Origin: Flavobacteriales bacterium
Lineage (GTDB): Bacteria; Bacteroidota; Bacteroidia; Flavobacteriales_F; PHOS-HE28
Assembly: GCA_016702645.1 (NCBI GenBank)
Contig: JADJDP010000052.1
Coordinates: forward strand, 1 to 64,000
Reading direction: 5' to 3'
Length of the DNA stretch: 64,000 nt
Shown here: positions 56,306 through 64,000 of the stretch, piece by piece
How positions within the stretch are numbered: the first letter of the stretch is position 1
How the letters are laid out: each line of letters opens with the position of its first letter
Notes under the pieces: generated by a model
The model's input: only the letters and a program-made list of their open reading frames with translations
Told to the model about the DNA's origin: nothing
Database searches by the model: none
Made by a program: the position numbers and the translations under genes

Positions 56306-58882
56306 ATGACGGTAACGCAACGCATACGGCCCTCGAGGCGCGAAACTAGAGGGGCGTTCATCGGCGATCCGTTCGGTATCCACGCAGTTTTCATCACGTT
56401 CGTGTTGATGTGCCCGGTTGCTCCGGCGCTGGCCCAGCAGTTGCAGGACGAAGTGCGGTACGAAGCGCGCGACAGCATCCGGTACGACCTCGTTACCCAA
56501 ACCGTGTACCTCTTTGGTGCCGCCACGGTGAATTACCAGGACATCCAGCTGAGCGCGGACCGCATCGCCTTCAGCTTCAACAACGAAGAAGCACAGGCTT
56601 TTGGTGCGCCCGACAGCACCGGTGCGATCGCCGGCAAGCCCAAGTTCACCCAGGGCGGGCACACCATCGATGCCGACAGCATCCGGTACAGCTTCCGCAC
56701 CAAGGAGGGCCTTATCCGTGAGGTGCGCACACAGGAACAGGAAGCATGGGTGCATGCCAACCTGAGCAAGCGCCACGCGGGCGGAGAGGTCCACAGCACC
56801 GGCGGCATGCTCACCACCTGCGATCGCCCCTACCCTCATTACCACTTCAAGGTGGGCCGCATGATGGTGATACCGGACGACAAGATCATCGCGGGTCCGG
56901 CATACATGAAGATCGGCAAGGTGCCCACGCCGCTCGCTGTTCCCTTCGGTCTTTTCCCCAACAAGAAGGGCGGCAGCAGCGGCATCCTCATTCCGGTTTG
57001 GGGCAACAACGAGAACCTGGGCTATTTCCTGCTGAACGGTGGCTGGTACATGCCCTTCGGGGAGCACGTGGACCAACAACTCACCGGCGACATCTACAGC
57101 CGCGGGAGCTGGGCGTTGAAAAGCGTGACGCGCTACAAGTCGCGGTACCGCTACGCGGGTGCACTGGAGATGAACCACAGCACCCTGCTCAACAGCGATC
57201 CGGAGTTCCCGGATTTCAGCCGCCAGCGCAACTTCTTCATCAACTGGCGGCACACGGTGGATCCCAAGGCCAGCCTGACGGATCGTTTCAGCGCGAGCCT
57301 GAACGTGGGTACCAGCAACAACTTCACGAACAACTTCAACAGCAGCACCAATCAGTACCTGAGCAACACCTTCCAAAGCAACATCGGGTGGACGCATCTC
57401 TGGCCCGGCAAGCCGTATTCCCTCAGCGTGAACGCGCTGCACCGACAGAACACCATCAACCGCACCTTCGATGTAACGCTGCCTGCGGTCACCTTCAACC
57501 TGCAACGCATCCTTCCCATCCAGTTGCTGCGCCCAGCGGGTTCAGCGCCGCGCTGGTACGATCAGCTCGCGGTGAACTACACCGCCAACTTCGATAATCG
57601 ACTGAGCACCACCGAAGAGCAATTGTACTGGGAGAACCTGCCGACGCTGACGCGCCAAGCAAGCAATGGCATCCGGCATACCGCCGCGCTCACCACGTCC
57701 TTCAAGAACCGCTTCTTCAGCCTCAACCCGGAGTTCCGCGTCGTGGATCGCATGTACTTCGAACAATTGCGCAAGACCGTGTACAGTGATGCGGACACCA
57801 CCTACACCCTTTCGGACACCGTTCCGCGCTTTGCTGCGCCGTTCGAGATCCAGGGAGTCGGCGCCACGCTCACCAGCAAGCTCTATGGCATGTACACCTT
57901 CCGCGGGGATGGTCTGAAGGCGATACGCCACACCATCACCCCCACCGTTGGTTTCAACTACCGTCCGGACAACAGCACCAGCATCGAGGGGCCCTTCGGA
58001 ACCAACGGAGCGCTCAGCTCCTACTCCCCCTACCAGATCGGTATCTACGGCGCGCCCAGCACCGGTGAAAGTGGATCGCTGAACCTGGGCGTTATCCAGA
58101 ACATCGAAGCCAAGGTGCGCGACAAGAGCGCCCCAGCCGATAGCACCGCGCTTCGGCAGGAAGAAGACGACATCGTGTACAGGAAGATCAAGCTCATCGA
58201 CTACCTCGGCATCAATGCAAGCCGTGATCTGCTCAAAGACAGCTTGCAATGGTCATCGGTGAGCATCGCTGCCCGCACGTCGCTCTTCAACACCGTGAAC
58301 CTGAACGTGAACAGCGTGTGGGACCCCTATGCGGTGGATCTCAGTGGTCAACGCATCAACCGCAGCGAGCGCAGCGTGAGCGGGGCATTGGCCCGCATGC
58401 TCTACACGAACGTGGCGCTGGGCTTCGACATAAAGAGCAAGCGCTATGGGCAGCCCACCTCCAGCACGACCAACAACGAGGAAGTGGTGAAGGACAGCGA
58501 TCCGAGCAAGGGTGCGAACGTGAACTTCAACATGCCGTGGCGCCTTGGTGTGAACTACAGCTATGACATCAGTCGCGCATACGCCGATGGCAGCTACAGC
58601 GATACGCAGCGACAGAGCGCGCTCTTCAATGGTGATGTGACGGTGCTCAAGTACTGGAAGCTCGGCTTCAGCAGCGGCTACGACTTCGTGGCGGAGGACT
58701 GGACACCCACCTCGCTCAACCTGTACTGGGACCTGCACTGCTGGGAGTTCAACTTCAACATCATCCCTTTGGGCGAACGCAAGAGCTTCATGTTCCGCAT
58801 CAACGTGAAAGCGAGCATCCTCCGCGACCTGAAGTTCGAGCAACGGAGGCCTTACGGGAACGACAACAACTTGTTGTACTAA
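56306..58882 (+). CDS. LptD-like outer-membrane LPS-assembly protein
   Basis: Leader FITFVLMCPVAPALA precedes an OstA-type N-terminal domain (ARDSIRYDLVTQTVYLFGAA, LSADRIAFSFNNEEAQAFGA) and a large barrel with C-terminal strands (NLYWDLHCWEFNFNIIPLGE, FMFRINVKASILRDLKF). Bacteroidota 'putative LPS assembly protein LptD' proteins have this layout. It places lipopolysaccharide into the outer leaflet together with an LptE-like partner, none of which is in the window. The ATG at 56306 was chosen; the longer frame upstream is antisense to the amidase. Just 5' lies TACTTTTC at 56268, a weak promoter candidate. Confidence 0.88.
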   Translation: MTVTQRIRPSRRETRGAFIGDPFGIHAVFITFVLMCPVAPALAQQLQDEVRYEARDSIRYDLVTQTVYLFGAATVNYQDIQLSADRIAFSFNNEEAQAFGAPDSTGAIAGKPKFTQGGHTIDADSIRYSFRTKEGLIREVRTQEQEAWVHANLSKRHAGGEVHSTGGMLTTCDRPYPHYHFKVGRMMVIPDDKIIAGPAYMKIGKVPTPLAVPFGLFPNKKGGSSGILIPVWGNNENLGYFLLNGGWYMPFGEHVDQQLTGDIYSRGSWALKSVTRYKSRYRYAGALEMNHSTLLNSDPEFPDFSRQRNFFINWRHTVDPKASLTDRFSASLNVGTSNNFTNNFNSSTNQYLSNTFQSNIGWTHLWPGKPYSLSVNALHRQNTINRTFDVTLPAVTFNLQRILPIQLLRPAGSAPRWYDQLAVNYTANFDNRLSTTEEQLYWENLPTLTRQASNGIRHTAALTTSFKNRFFSLNPEFRVVDRMYFEQLRKTVYSDADTTYTLSDTVPRFAAPFEIQGVGATLTSKLYGMYTFRGDGLKAIRHTITPTVGFNYRPDNSTSIEGPFGTNGALSSYSPYQIGIYGAPSTGESGSLNLGVIQNIEAKVRDKSAPADSTALRQEEDDIVYRKIKLIDYLGINASRDLLKDSLQWSSVSIAARTSLFNTVNLNVNSVWDPYAVDLSGQRINRSERSVSGALARMLYTNVALGFDIKSKRYGQPTSSTTNNEEVVKDSDPSKGANVNFNMPWRLGVNYSYDISRAYADGSYSDTQRQSALFNGDVTVLKYWKLGFSSGYDFVAEDWTPTSLNLYWDLHCWEFNFNIIPLGERKSFMFRINVKASILRDLKFEQRRPYGNDNNLLY

Positions 58883-58961
58883 GAGGAAGCCCATGGTACT
58901 GGGTGTTCCTGCCCGGTTGGTTGCGCAGGGAACCAATTGCAGTTCCGTTCGTCTTGCCCAC

Positions 58962-59746
58962 ATGATCCAGGTGCGAAGGAGCCCCCTACCGTGGGGTCGC
59001 GGGTTGCTTTTCCTGTTTTGCCTGCTGATGGCGCTACCTGTGCAGGGCTTCTCGCACAGCTTCGTTCCGGGCAAGACCAAACGACTGCGCTCACGTACCA
59101 GCAGCAACCTCACCCACGATAACCACTACCTCTTTGGCCCTTCGGCCATCCCTATGGAAGGCGGCAGCGGGTACTACCAGAACCAGGACATCCTCATGCA
59201 CTCGGTGTACTATGCACCCACCGATGGCTTCGGGATCGGTTGTGGTGTGCAGGCGGCTTCGCTGTTTTCCAGCCTTGCCGTGGGATCGCACGGCCCCATA
59301 TTCCATGTGCGCATGAACGCAGGTGGTTCCGTTGGCAACGGCCTCCACATGGGCGGTTTCGTCATGGGTGTTCGCATCGGCACCGACCTGTCCCTCAACG
59401 ATGAAGTGCGCCTGCCCACCACCATCGGTCTTGGTGCGGCTCAGGCCACGTTCGGAACGGATCCGTTCCAAGTGACGGTGAGCATAGGTACCACCGTGGA
59501 CGGCGCAGGCGTTGGCGATGGGCCTTTGGTAAGCCTTGCAGGTCTGTGGCACATTACCGAGCACGTTGCCTTCATCTCGGAGAACTGGAACATTCCCTTC
59601 GGACCCGAGCAATACCGCATCTACTCCTATGGTGCGCGCATCACGCACCGGTCCATGGCCTTCGATGCCGCTTTCGCCATCAACGAGGATCTGGGTGAGA
59701 TCTTCTTTCTGGGGTACCCGTGCTGGGTTTCTCGTTGCGGCTCTGA
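58962..59746 (+). CDS. Exported beta-barrel-like protein, frameshifted at the C-terminus
   Basis: Signal peptide LLFLFCLLMALPVQGF with mature barrel-like strands (HYLFGPSAIPMEGGSGYYQN, GFGIGCGVQAASLFSSLAVG, HMGGFVMGVRIGTDLSL). At 59711-59714 a missing G makes the open frame run past the real end; in the proper frame it finishes VPVLGFSLRL and TGA at 59744-59746, giving an aromatic-hydrophobic C-terminus typical for a barrel. Family unknown. It lies between LptD-like and mtaB in the same direction. Confidence 0.6.
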
Positions 59747-59766
59747 GCGGTCGCTCGCGGCATTGG

Positions 59767-59774
59767 TACTTTCG
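59767..59774 (+). promoter_or_regulatory. -7 box (TACTTTCG) of mtaB
   Basis: The sequence TACTTTCG is ten bases upstream of the ATG at 59785. Confidence 0.5.
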
Positions 59775-59784
59775 CCGCCCATTC

Positions 59785-61141
59785 ATGCGCTCCACAGGCA
59801 CCGTCGCCTTCCACACCCTGGGCTGCAAGCTCAACTTCAGCGAGACCAGCACCCTGGCCCGTTCGCTGGAGGAGGCGGGCTACGCCCGTGTGAAGGTGGA
59901 AGAGCGCCCTGATGTGTTCGTCCTCAATACGTGCAGCGTAACGGAGAACGCGGACAAGGAATGCCGTCAGTGGGTGCGCAAGTTCCAGCGCATCAACCCG
60001 GAGGGCTTCGTTGCCGCGGTGGGCTGTTATGCCCAACTGAAGCCGCAGGAGATCGCAGCCATACCGGGCGTGGACCTGGTGCTTGGCGCGAACGAGAAGT
60101 TCGATCTGGCTGCGCACCTGGAAGCGCTCGAAGGGAAGCAGGCGGAAGGGCGCGCCATTTTCTGCGCGATCAGGGAAGTGAAACACTTCTCCCCTAGCTG
60201 GTCTGCTGGCGACCGTACCCGCACCTTCCTGAAAGTGCAGGATGGCTGCGACTACTTCTGTTCGTTCTGCACCATTCCACTGGCACGTGGCCGCAGCCGC
60301 AGCGGCACGATCGCAGAGACGGTCGATCAGGCAAAGGCGATCGCAGCCACGGGTGTGAAGGAGATCGTGCTCACAGGCGTGAACACAGGAGATTTTGGAG
60401 CGGTGGGTGCTGGCCCTACTCGGGCGACAAAACCTCGAGAACTTCCTTCAACTCATCGAAGCGCTCGACAAGGTCAAAGGCATCGAGCGATTCCGCATCA
60501 GCAGCATCGAACCGAACCTCTGCAACAACGACATCATCGACTTCGTGGCGCGCAGCAGGCGTTTCGTCCCGCACTTCCACATGCCCCTTCAAAGTGGAAG
60601 CGACGTGATCCTGCAACGGATGCGCCGCCGGTACGACACGGCACTCTATTCCGAACGTGTCCGCCGCATCAAGGAACGTATGCCCGACGCCTGCATCGGT
60701 GCGGATGTGATCACCGGAACGCCCGGCGAAACGGAAGAGGAGTTCCTGAAGACACATGCGTTCATTCGTTCGATCCCAGTGAACTACCTGCATGTGTTCA
60801 CCTACAGCGAGCGAGCGAACACCACCGCTGTGCGCATGGAAGATGTGGTACCGATGGAAGTGCGGCGCGAACGCACCAAGCAATTGCGGATCCTGAGCGG
60901 TAAACTGCAACGTGCTTTTTTCGAGAAGCACTTGGGCAGCACGCGGCGGGTACTTTTCGAGGCGGCAGAGAGCGAAGGGCACATGGAAGGCTACACGGAG
61001 AACTACATCCGGGTTACCATGCCGTACGACGCTTCGCTCGTGAACCGGGTCGTACCCGTTCATCTCGGTCGCATCAACATCGACGGGCATGTGATCGGGA
61101 CCCTCGCTGTTCCCGAATTGATGGATACCCTGATCGCCTGA
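59785..61141 (+). CDS. mtaB: tRNA threonylcarbamoyladenosine methylthiotransferase MtaB, frameshifted
   Basis: Radical SAM enzyme that adds a methylthio group to t6A37 in tRNA. N-terminal UPF0004 domain with cysteines (VAFHTLGCKLNFSET, VLNTCSVTENADKECRQWV, AAVGCYAQ), radical SAM cluster motif CDYFCSFC, and a TRAM domain at the C-terminus (VLFEAAESEGHMEGYTENYI). The frame is lost between about 60390 and 60435, after GVNTGDFG; restoring the sequence to SGDKNLENFLQLIEALDKV needs two single-base insertions (in CCC and AAAA). Repaired length ~452, normal for MtaB. Confidence 0.9.
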
Positions 61142-61147
61142 TCGCGC

Positions 61148-62323
61148 ATGTATCCAACGATCTACCACGCGCTGCTCGACCTCACCGGGATCGATCTGCC
61201 GCTCCTCGCCTTCCTCAACAGCTTCGGCTTCTTCGTGGCCGTTGCGTTCTTCATCGCCAGTTGGACCCTGAGCAGGGAACTGCAACGCATGGAGGGGCTC
61301 GGGCTGATGAAGCCTTCGATGCGGACGGAGACGATCGGGCTACCCGCAAGCCGCAGCGAATTGATCTGGCAGGGCGTGCTTGGTTTCGTCCTGGGTTGGA
61401 AGGGCATTTACCTGATCTTGAACACAGCTGAAGCCACCGCCGATACCAAGGGCTTTCTCCTGAGCCTGCAAGGGAGTTGGATCGGCGGCATCATCGTGGC
61501 AGCCTTGCTCGTGTGGCTTCGTTGGCGCGAAAAGGAAAAGAACAAGCTCGCCGAGCCGAAGACCGAACAGGTCCCCATGCGGCCCAGCGAGCATGGCAAC
61601 AACATCACGCTTACTGCGGCACTATGGGGATTCATCGGTGCCAAGCTCTTCCACTGGTTGGAGAACCCCGACGAGTTCATGCGCTTCGTGGCGAACCCGA
61701 ACGCGGACGGCATCATGAGCGGCCTTACGATGTACGGTGGTTTGATCTTCGCCGGAACGATGGTGATCCGCTACTTCCTGAAGCACGGGATCCCTGCATG
61801 GAGCGGTGCGGATGCAGCAGCACCCGGCGTACTGCTGGCCTACGCGGTGGGGCGCATCGGCTGCCAGGTGAGCGGCGATGGGGATTGGGGCATCGTGAAC
61901 ACCGCTCCCAAACCCAGTTGGCTTCCGCAATGGCTGTGGAGCTATGACTACCCCAACAACGTGAACGGCGTGGGTGTACCGCTGACCGATGGTCGCACCT
62001 GCTACGAAGGATACTGCACCGTTCTCCCGGAACCGGTCTTCCCTACGCCCATCTACGAAACGCTCGTATGCCTGGTGCTTTTCGGCGTTCTGTGGATGTT
62101 GCGCAAACGCTTGGAACCAGCAGGCACCATTTTCTTCCTTTTCCTCTTCCTGGATGGCATCGAGCGTTTCTTCATCGAGAAGATCCGCGTGAACGTGGAA
62201 GTGCTGGGCAACTGGACGCAAGCCGAGATCATCTCAAGCGCGCTCATGCTGGTCGGCATTGCGGGCATGGTGTGGCTGCGCTTCCGCAAACTACCCGAAC
62301 ATGGACCTGAAGAAACTCACTGA
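61148..62323 (+). CDS. lgt: Prolipoprotein diacylglyceryl transferase Lgt
   Basis: Transfers diacylglycerol to the lipobox cysteine of prolipoproteins in the inner membrane. Seven hydrophobic spans, plus the family motif GRIGCQVSGDGDWG (equivalent of GRIGNF) and a conserved YGGL region in GLTMYGGLIFAG. Residues 60-75 form a loop with RSELIWQG. 391 residues. It follows mtaB after six bases and overlaps the inositol-phosphatase-like start by 23 bases. Essential for the lipoproteins predicted here. Confidence 0.93.
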   Translation: MYPTIYHALLDLTGIDLPLLAFLNSFGFFVAVAFFIASWTLSRELQRMEGLGLMKPSMRTETIGLPASRSELIWQGVLGFVLGWKGIYLILNTAEATADTKGFLLSLQGSWIGGIIVAALLVWLRWREKEKNKLAEPKTEQVPMRPSEHGNNITLTAALWGFIGAKLFHWLENPDEFMRFVANPNADGIMSGLTMYGGLIFAGTMVIRYFLKHGIPAWSGADAAAPGVLLAYAVGRIGCQVSGDGDWGIVNTAPKPSWLPQWLWSYDYPNNVNGVGVPLTDGRTCYEGYCTVLPEPVFPTPIYETLVCLVLFGVLWMLRKRLEPAGTIFFLFLFLDGIERFFIEKIRVNVEVLGNWTQAEIISSALMLVGIAGMVWLRFRKLPEHGPEETH

Positions 62324-63097
62324 CCAGGTCACCGCGCTCAGCGTGGATGTGGCCGCCTTCATCCGCAGCGAAGCAGGCCGACTCACCGAAGCACGTGTAA
62401 GCACGAAGAGCCTGAACAACCTCGTGACACACGTGGATCACGTCGCCGAAGACCGCTTGGTGGAAGGCTGGAACTGCTCCTGCCAGAGGCAGGCTTCATC
62501 GCCGAAGAAGGCAGCGGTGAACAACGCGAACGCTTCAATTGGGTGATCGACCCGCTCGATGGCACCACCAATTTCGTACACGGCGTTCCGTGCTATTGCA
62601 TCAGCATCGCGCTGGTCGATGGCACCGAACCGATCCTCGGCGTGGTGCATGAGGTCACCCGTGACGAACGCTTCACCGCCTGGAAAGGCGGCGGCGCCTA
62701 CATGAACGGATTGCCCATCGGTGTTTCTGTGCGGAAGGAATTGCAAGAGAGCCTGCTCGCAACCGGTTTCCCTTACGACGACTTCGGTTACGAAGCCGAG
62801 TACATGGACCTGCTGCGCGAGCTCATGCACCGCACGCGTGGCATCCGTCGCTTGGGCAGCGCTGCGGCGGATCTCGCTTATGTTGCCTGCGGTCGTTTCG
62901 AAGCCTTCTACGAATACGGCCTCAACAGCTGGGATGTAGCGGCCGGTGTGCTGCTCGTGCGCGAAGCAGGCGGAAAGGTCAGCGGCTTCCGCCCCAAGAA
63001 GGACCCGGTGTTCGATGAGGAGATCGTGGCCAGCAATAGCGCCATCCACGATGAACTGCTGGAAGTGATCGAACGCAACTGGCAGCGGCAGGATTGA
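62301..63097 (+). CDS. Inositol monophosphatase family protein, frameshifted
   Basis: The N-terminus (MDLKKLTDQVTALSVDVAAF) and the second frame share the inositol monophosphatase fold: metal motif NWVIDPLDGTTNFVHG, then GAAADLAYVACGRFEAFYE (reading GSAAADLAYV), then NSWDVAAGVLLVREAGG. The break is at about 62466-62470, where one base is missing; the restored sequence is LLLPEAGFIAEEGSGEQ. Such Mg-dependent phosphatases act on inositol phosphate, 3'-phosphoadenosine phosphate (CysQ) or fructose bisphosphate; the substrate is not decided by the motifs. ~265 residues. Confidence 0.88.
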
Positions 63098-63148
63098 TCA
63101 CTCGCTCAATTGGGAACCCACGAACAATTTGGCACCAACGTTTCACCC

Positions 63149-63676
63149 ATGCGCAACAGGATCTTTCTCGCCAGCCCAATGATCTTTATCATCGCCTGCA
63201 CCGCTCCCGCTTCAGAGGTCGTTCCCACAGAAGCAGTCTTCGACCCAGCTACGGTCAAGGCCGTTCTCGACAGCATGAACTTGAACTATCATGATCGCTT
63301 CCGCGACAGCACGACGACCTACTTCGCGGCACGCTACACCAGCGATGCCTGCGTGATGTCGCCCAACATGCCGCGGGTTTGCGGGATCGAGGGCATCGCG
63401 GCTTTCTACTGGGACAACGGCGATAGCCAGACGACCACCTTGGACATCCGAGGTGAGGAGGTTAGCGGTACGGAGAAGGAAGTTACCGAGGTGGGCAGCT
63501 ACCGCGTGATCGACGACGAAGGCACCGAGTTGGACAAGGGGAAGTTCATCGCGATCTACCGCAACGAAGGGTCGGCCGGGGGCCCCGCCGATAAGAAAGC
63601 GCACCGGGGGGGGAGGCGAGGGATAGGGAACCTCCATGATCTTCTCGCCCGGGCTGGGAAGGCGCGCCGCATATGA
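63149..63676 (+). CDS. Lipoprotein with SnoaL/NTF2-like domain, aberrant C-terminus
   Basis: The start MRNRIFLASPMIFIIACTAP has a lipobox (IIAC). The mature protein resembles the NTF2-like DUF4440/SnoaL fold (YFAARYTSDACVMSPNMPRV, GIEGIAAFYWDNGDSQTTTL, VGSYRVIDDEGTELDKGKFI). A conventional protein would end soon after 'AIYRNEGG.WK.HRDIWN', but from about 63570 the DNA turns into G-rich, low-complexity sequence and the last ~30 residues (SAGGPADKKAHRGGRRGI and on) look out of place. The real end is probably damaged or misassembled. Function unknown. Confidence 0.6.
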   Translation: MRNRIFLASPMIFIIACTAPASEVVPTEAVFDPATVKAVLDSMNLNYHDRFRDSTTTYFAARYTSDACVMSPNMPRVCGIEGIAAFYWDNGDSQTTTLDIRGEEVSGTEKEVTEVGSYRVIDDEGTELDKGKFIAIYRNEGSAGGPADKKAHRGGRRGIGNLHDLLARAGKARRI

Positions 63677-63709
63677 TAGCGCGGTCTCCACCGAATTGGG
63701 CGAGGTGCG

Positions 63710-64000
63710 TTACGACCGACCCGGCTGCGGCATTTCGCGCGACGTCCTGCTCAATGCGGCTAGTCCTGCCATGGTCAGCGCTGCAACGACCAGCAGCACT
63801 TCAAAGCCCATCTGATAGCCGAAGAAGATCTCCTTTGAGAACATCCGCAGGACGTACGTGACGATGGGCGCAGCGATGCACACAAGCGGCACCCAGCGTT
63901 CCAACGGCTTGCCTTTGAAGAGGAGGCCGTATGTGAAGAGCCCGAGGAGTGGCCCGTAGGTGAAGCCCGCTATATCGAAGAGCGTCTTGATGACCGTAGG
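63710..64000 (-). CDS. Sodium:solute symporter family protein, C-terminus only
   Basis: Minus-strand translation from the window edge reads PTVIKTLFDIAGFTYGPLLG, then GLFTYGLLFKGKPLERWVPL and helices VCIAAPIVTYVLRMF and GFEVLLVVAALTMAGLAAL before the stop at 63710. This is the last two to three helices of an SSS-family (LeuT-fold) symporter, which imports organic solutes with sodium. The 5' part lies beyond position 64000. Confidence 0.8.
   Translation of the reverse strand, partial: PTVIKTLFDIAGFTYGPLLGLFTYGLLFKGKPLERWVPLVCIAAPIVTYVLRMFSKEIFFGYQMGFEVLLVVAALTMAGLAALSRTSREMPQPGRS

Overview
The window reads as a chromosomal segment of a high-GC member of the Bacteroidota, most likely from the Flavobacteriales. 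The evidence is at least six proteins with signal peptides and C-terminal type IX secretion (T9SS) sorting domains built around a 'YPNPA'-like motif, a TonB-dependent receptor with a carboxypeptidase-like N-terminal domain, a GH92 mannosidase, a DUF5916 protein, a DUF4924 protein, a split LptA-like/LptD-like pair, a second EF-G of the Bacteroidota type, and start-proximal promoter boxes of the form TAnnTTTG/TAnnTTCG. No phage, transposase, plasmid or CRISPR features were seen; this is ordinary chromosome with one tRNA gene.

Layout. 0-13 kb: a truncated surface protein, katG, an M16 peptidase pair (one active, one lacking the zinc site), an AlkB-type alkane hydroxylase, a divergent malate synthase-like protein, an FKBP isomerase and an alpha/beta hydrolase. 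13-19 kb: an outer-membrane protein, a TerB/DnaJ protein, a lemA-TPM-TPM cluster, an HExxH-type protein and cell-surface proteins. 19-26 kb: T9SS cargo proteins, a tRNA-Thr(CGU), and a cobalamin riboswitch that lies just upstream of a T9SS-exported beta-propeller resembling BtuG, the corrinoid-binding surface protein of Bacteroides. 26-32 kb: the EF-G paralogue, a DUF5916 protein and a lipoprotein hydrolase. 32-41 kb: surface beta-helix protein, GH92, pirin, PQQ-type sugar dehydrogenase and TonB receptor. 41-51 kb: OsmC, a Rossmann reductase, MazG, a large T9SS protein, OmpH-like, DUF4924, LptA-like and a CotH-like/beta-helix membrane protein. 51-64 kb: a two-gene Fe-S/heme electron-transfer module co-transcribed with an MCE protein and next to a cell-wall amidase, then LptD-like, MtaB, Lgt, inositol-phosphatase-like and the C-terminus of a sodium:solute symporter.

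Two overriding properties of the sequence affect its reading. First, about a dozen genes are split by single-base indels, nearly all in short G/C (or A) homopolymers, with the protein family continuing intact in another frame. These look like uncorrected sequencing errors, not pseudogenes, so I annotate the genes at full length. Second, several families of short palindromic (REP-like) repeats lie between genes, and some have landed in functional sequence: in frame in mazG, at the frameshift in the LptA-like gene, and inside a peripheral arm of the cobalamin riboswitch.

The most interesting item is the riboswitch-controlled, T9SS-exported BtuG-like propeller, which suggests a corrinoid-capture system that uses T9SS anchoring instead of a lipid anchor. 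The EF-G paralogue with degenerate GTPase motifs, the CotH-like/beta-helix fusion and the AlkB/malate synthase-like neighbourhood are secondary leads.
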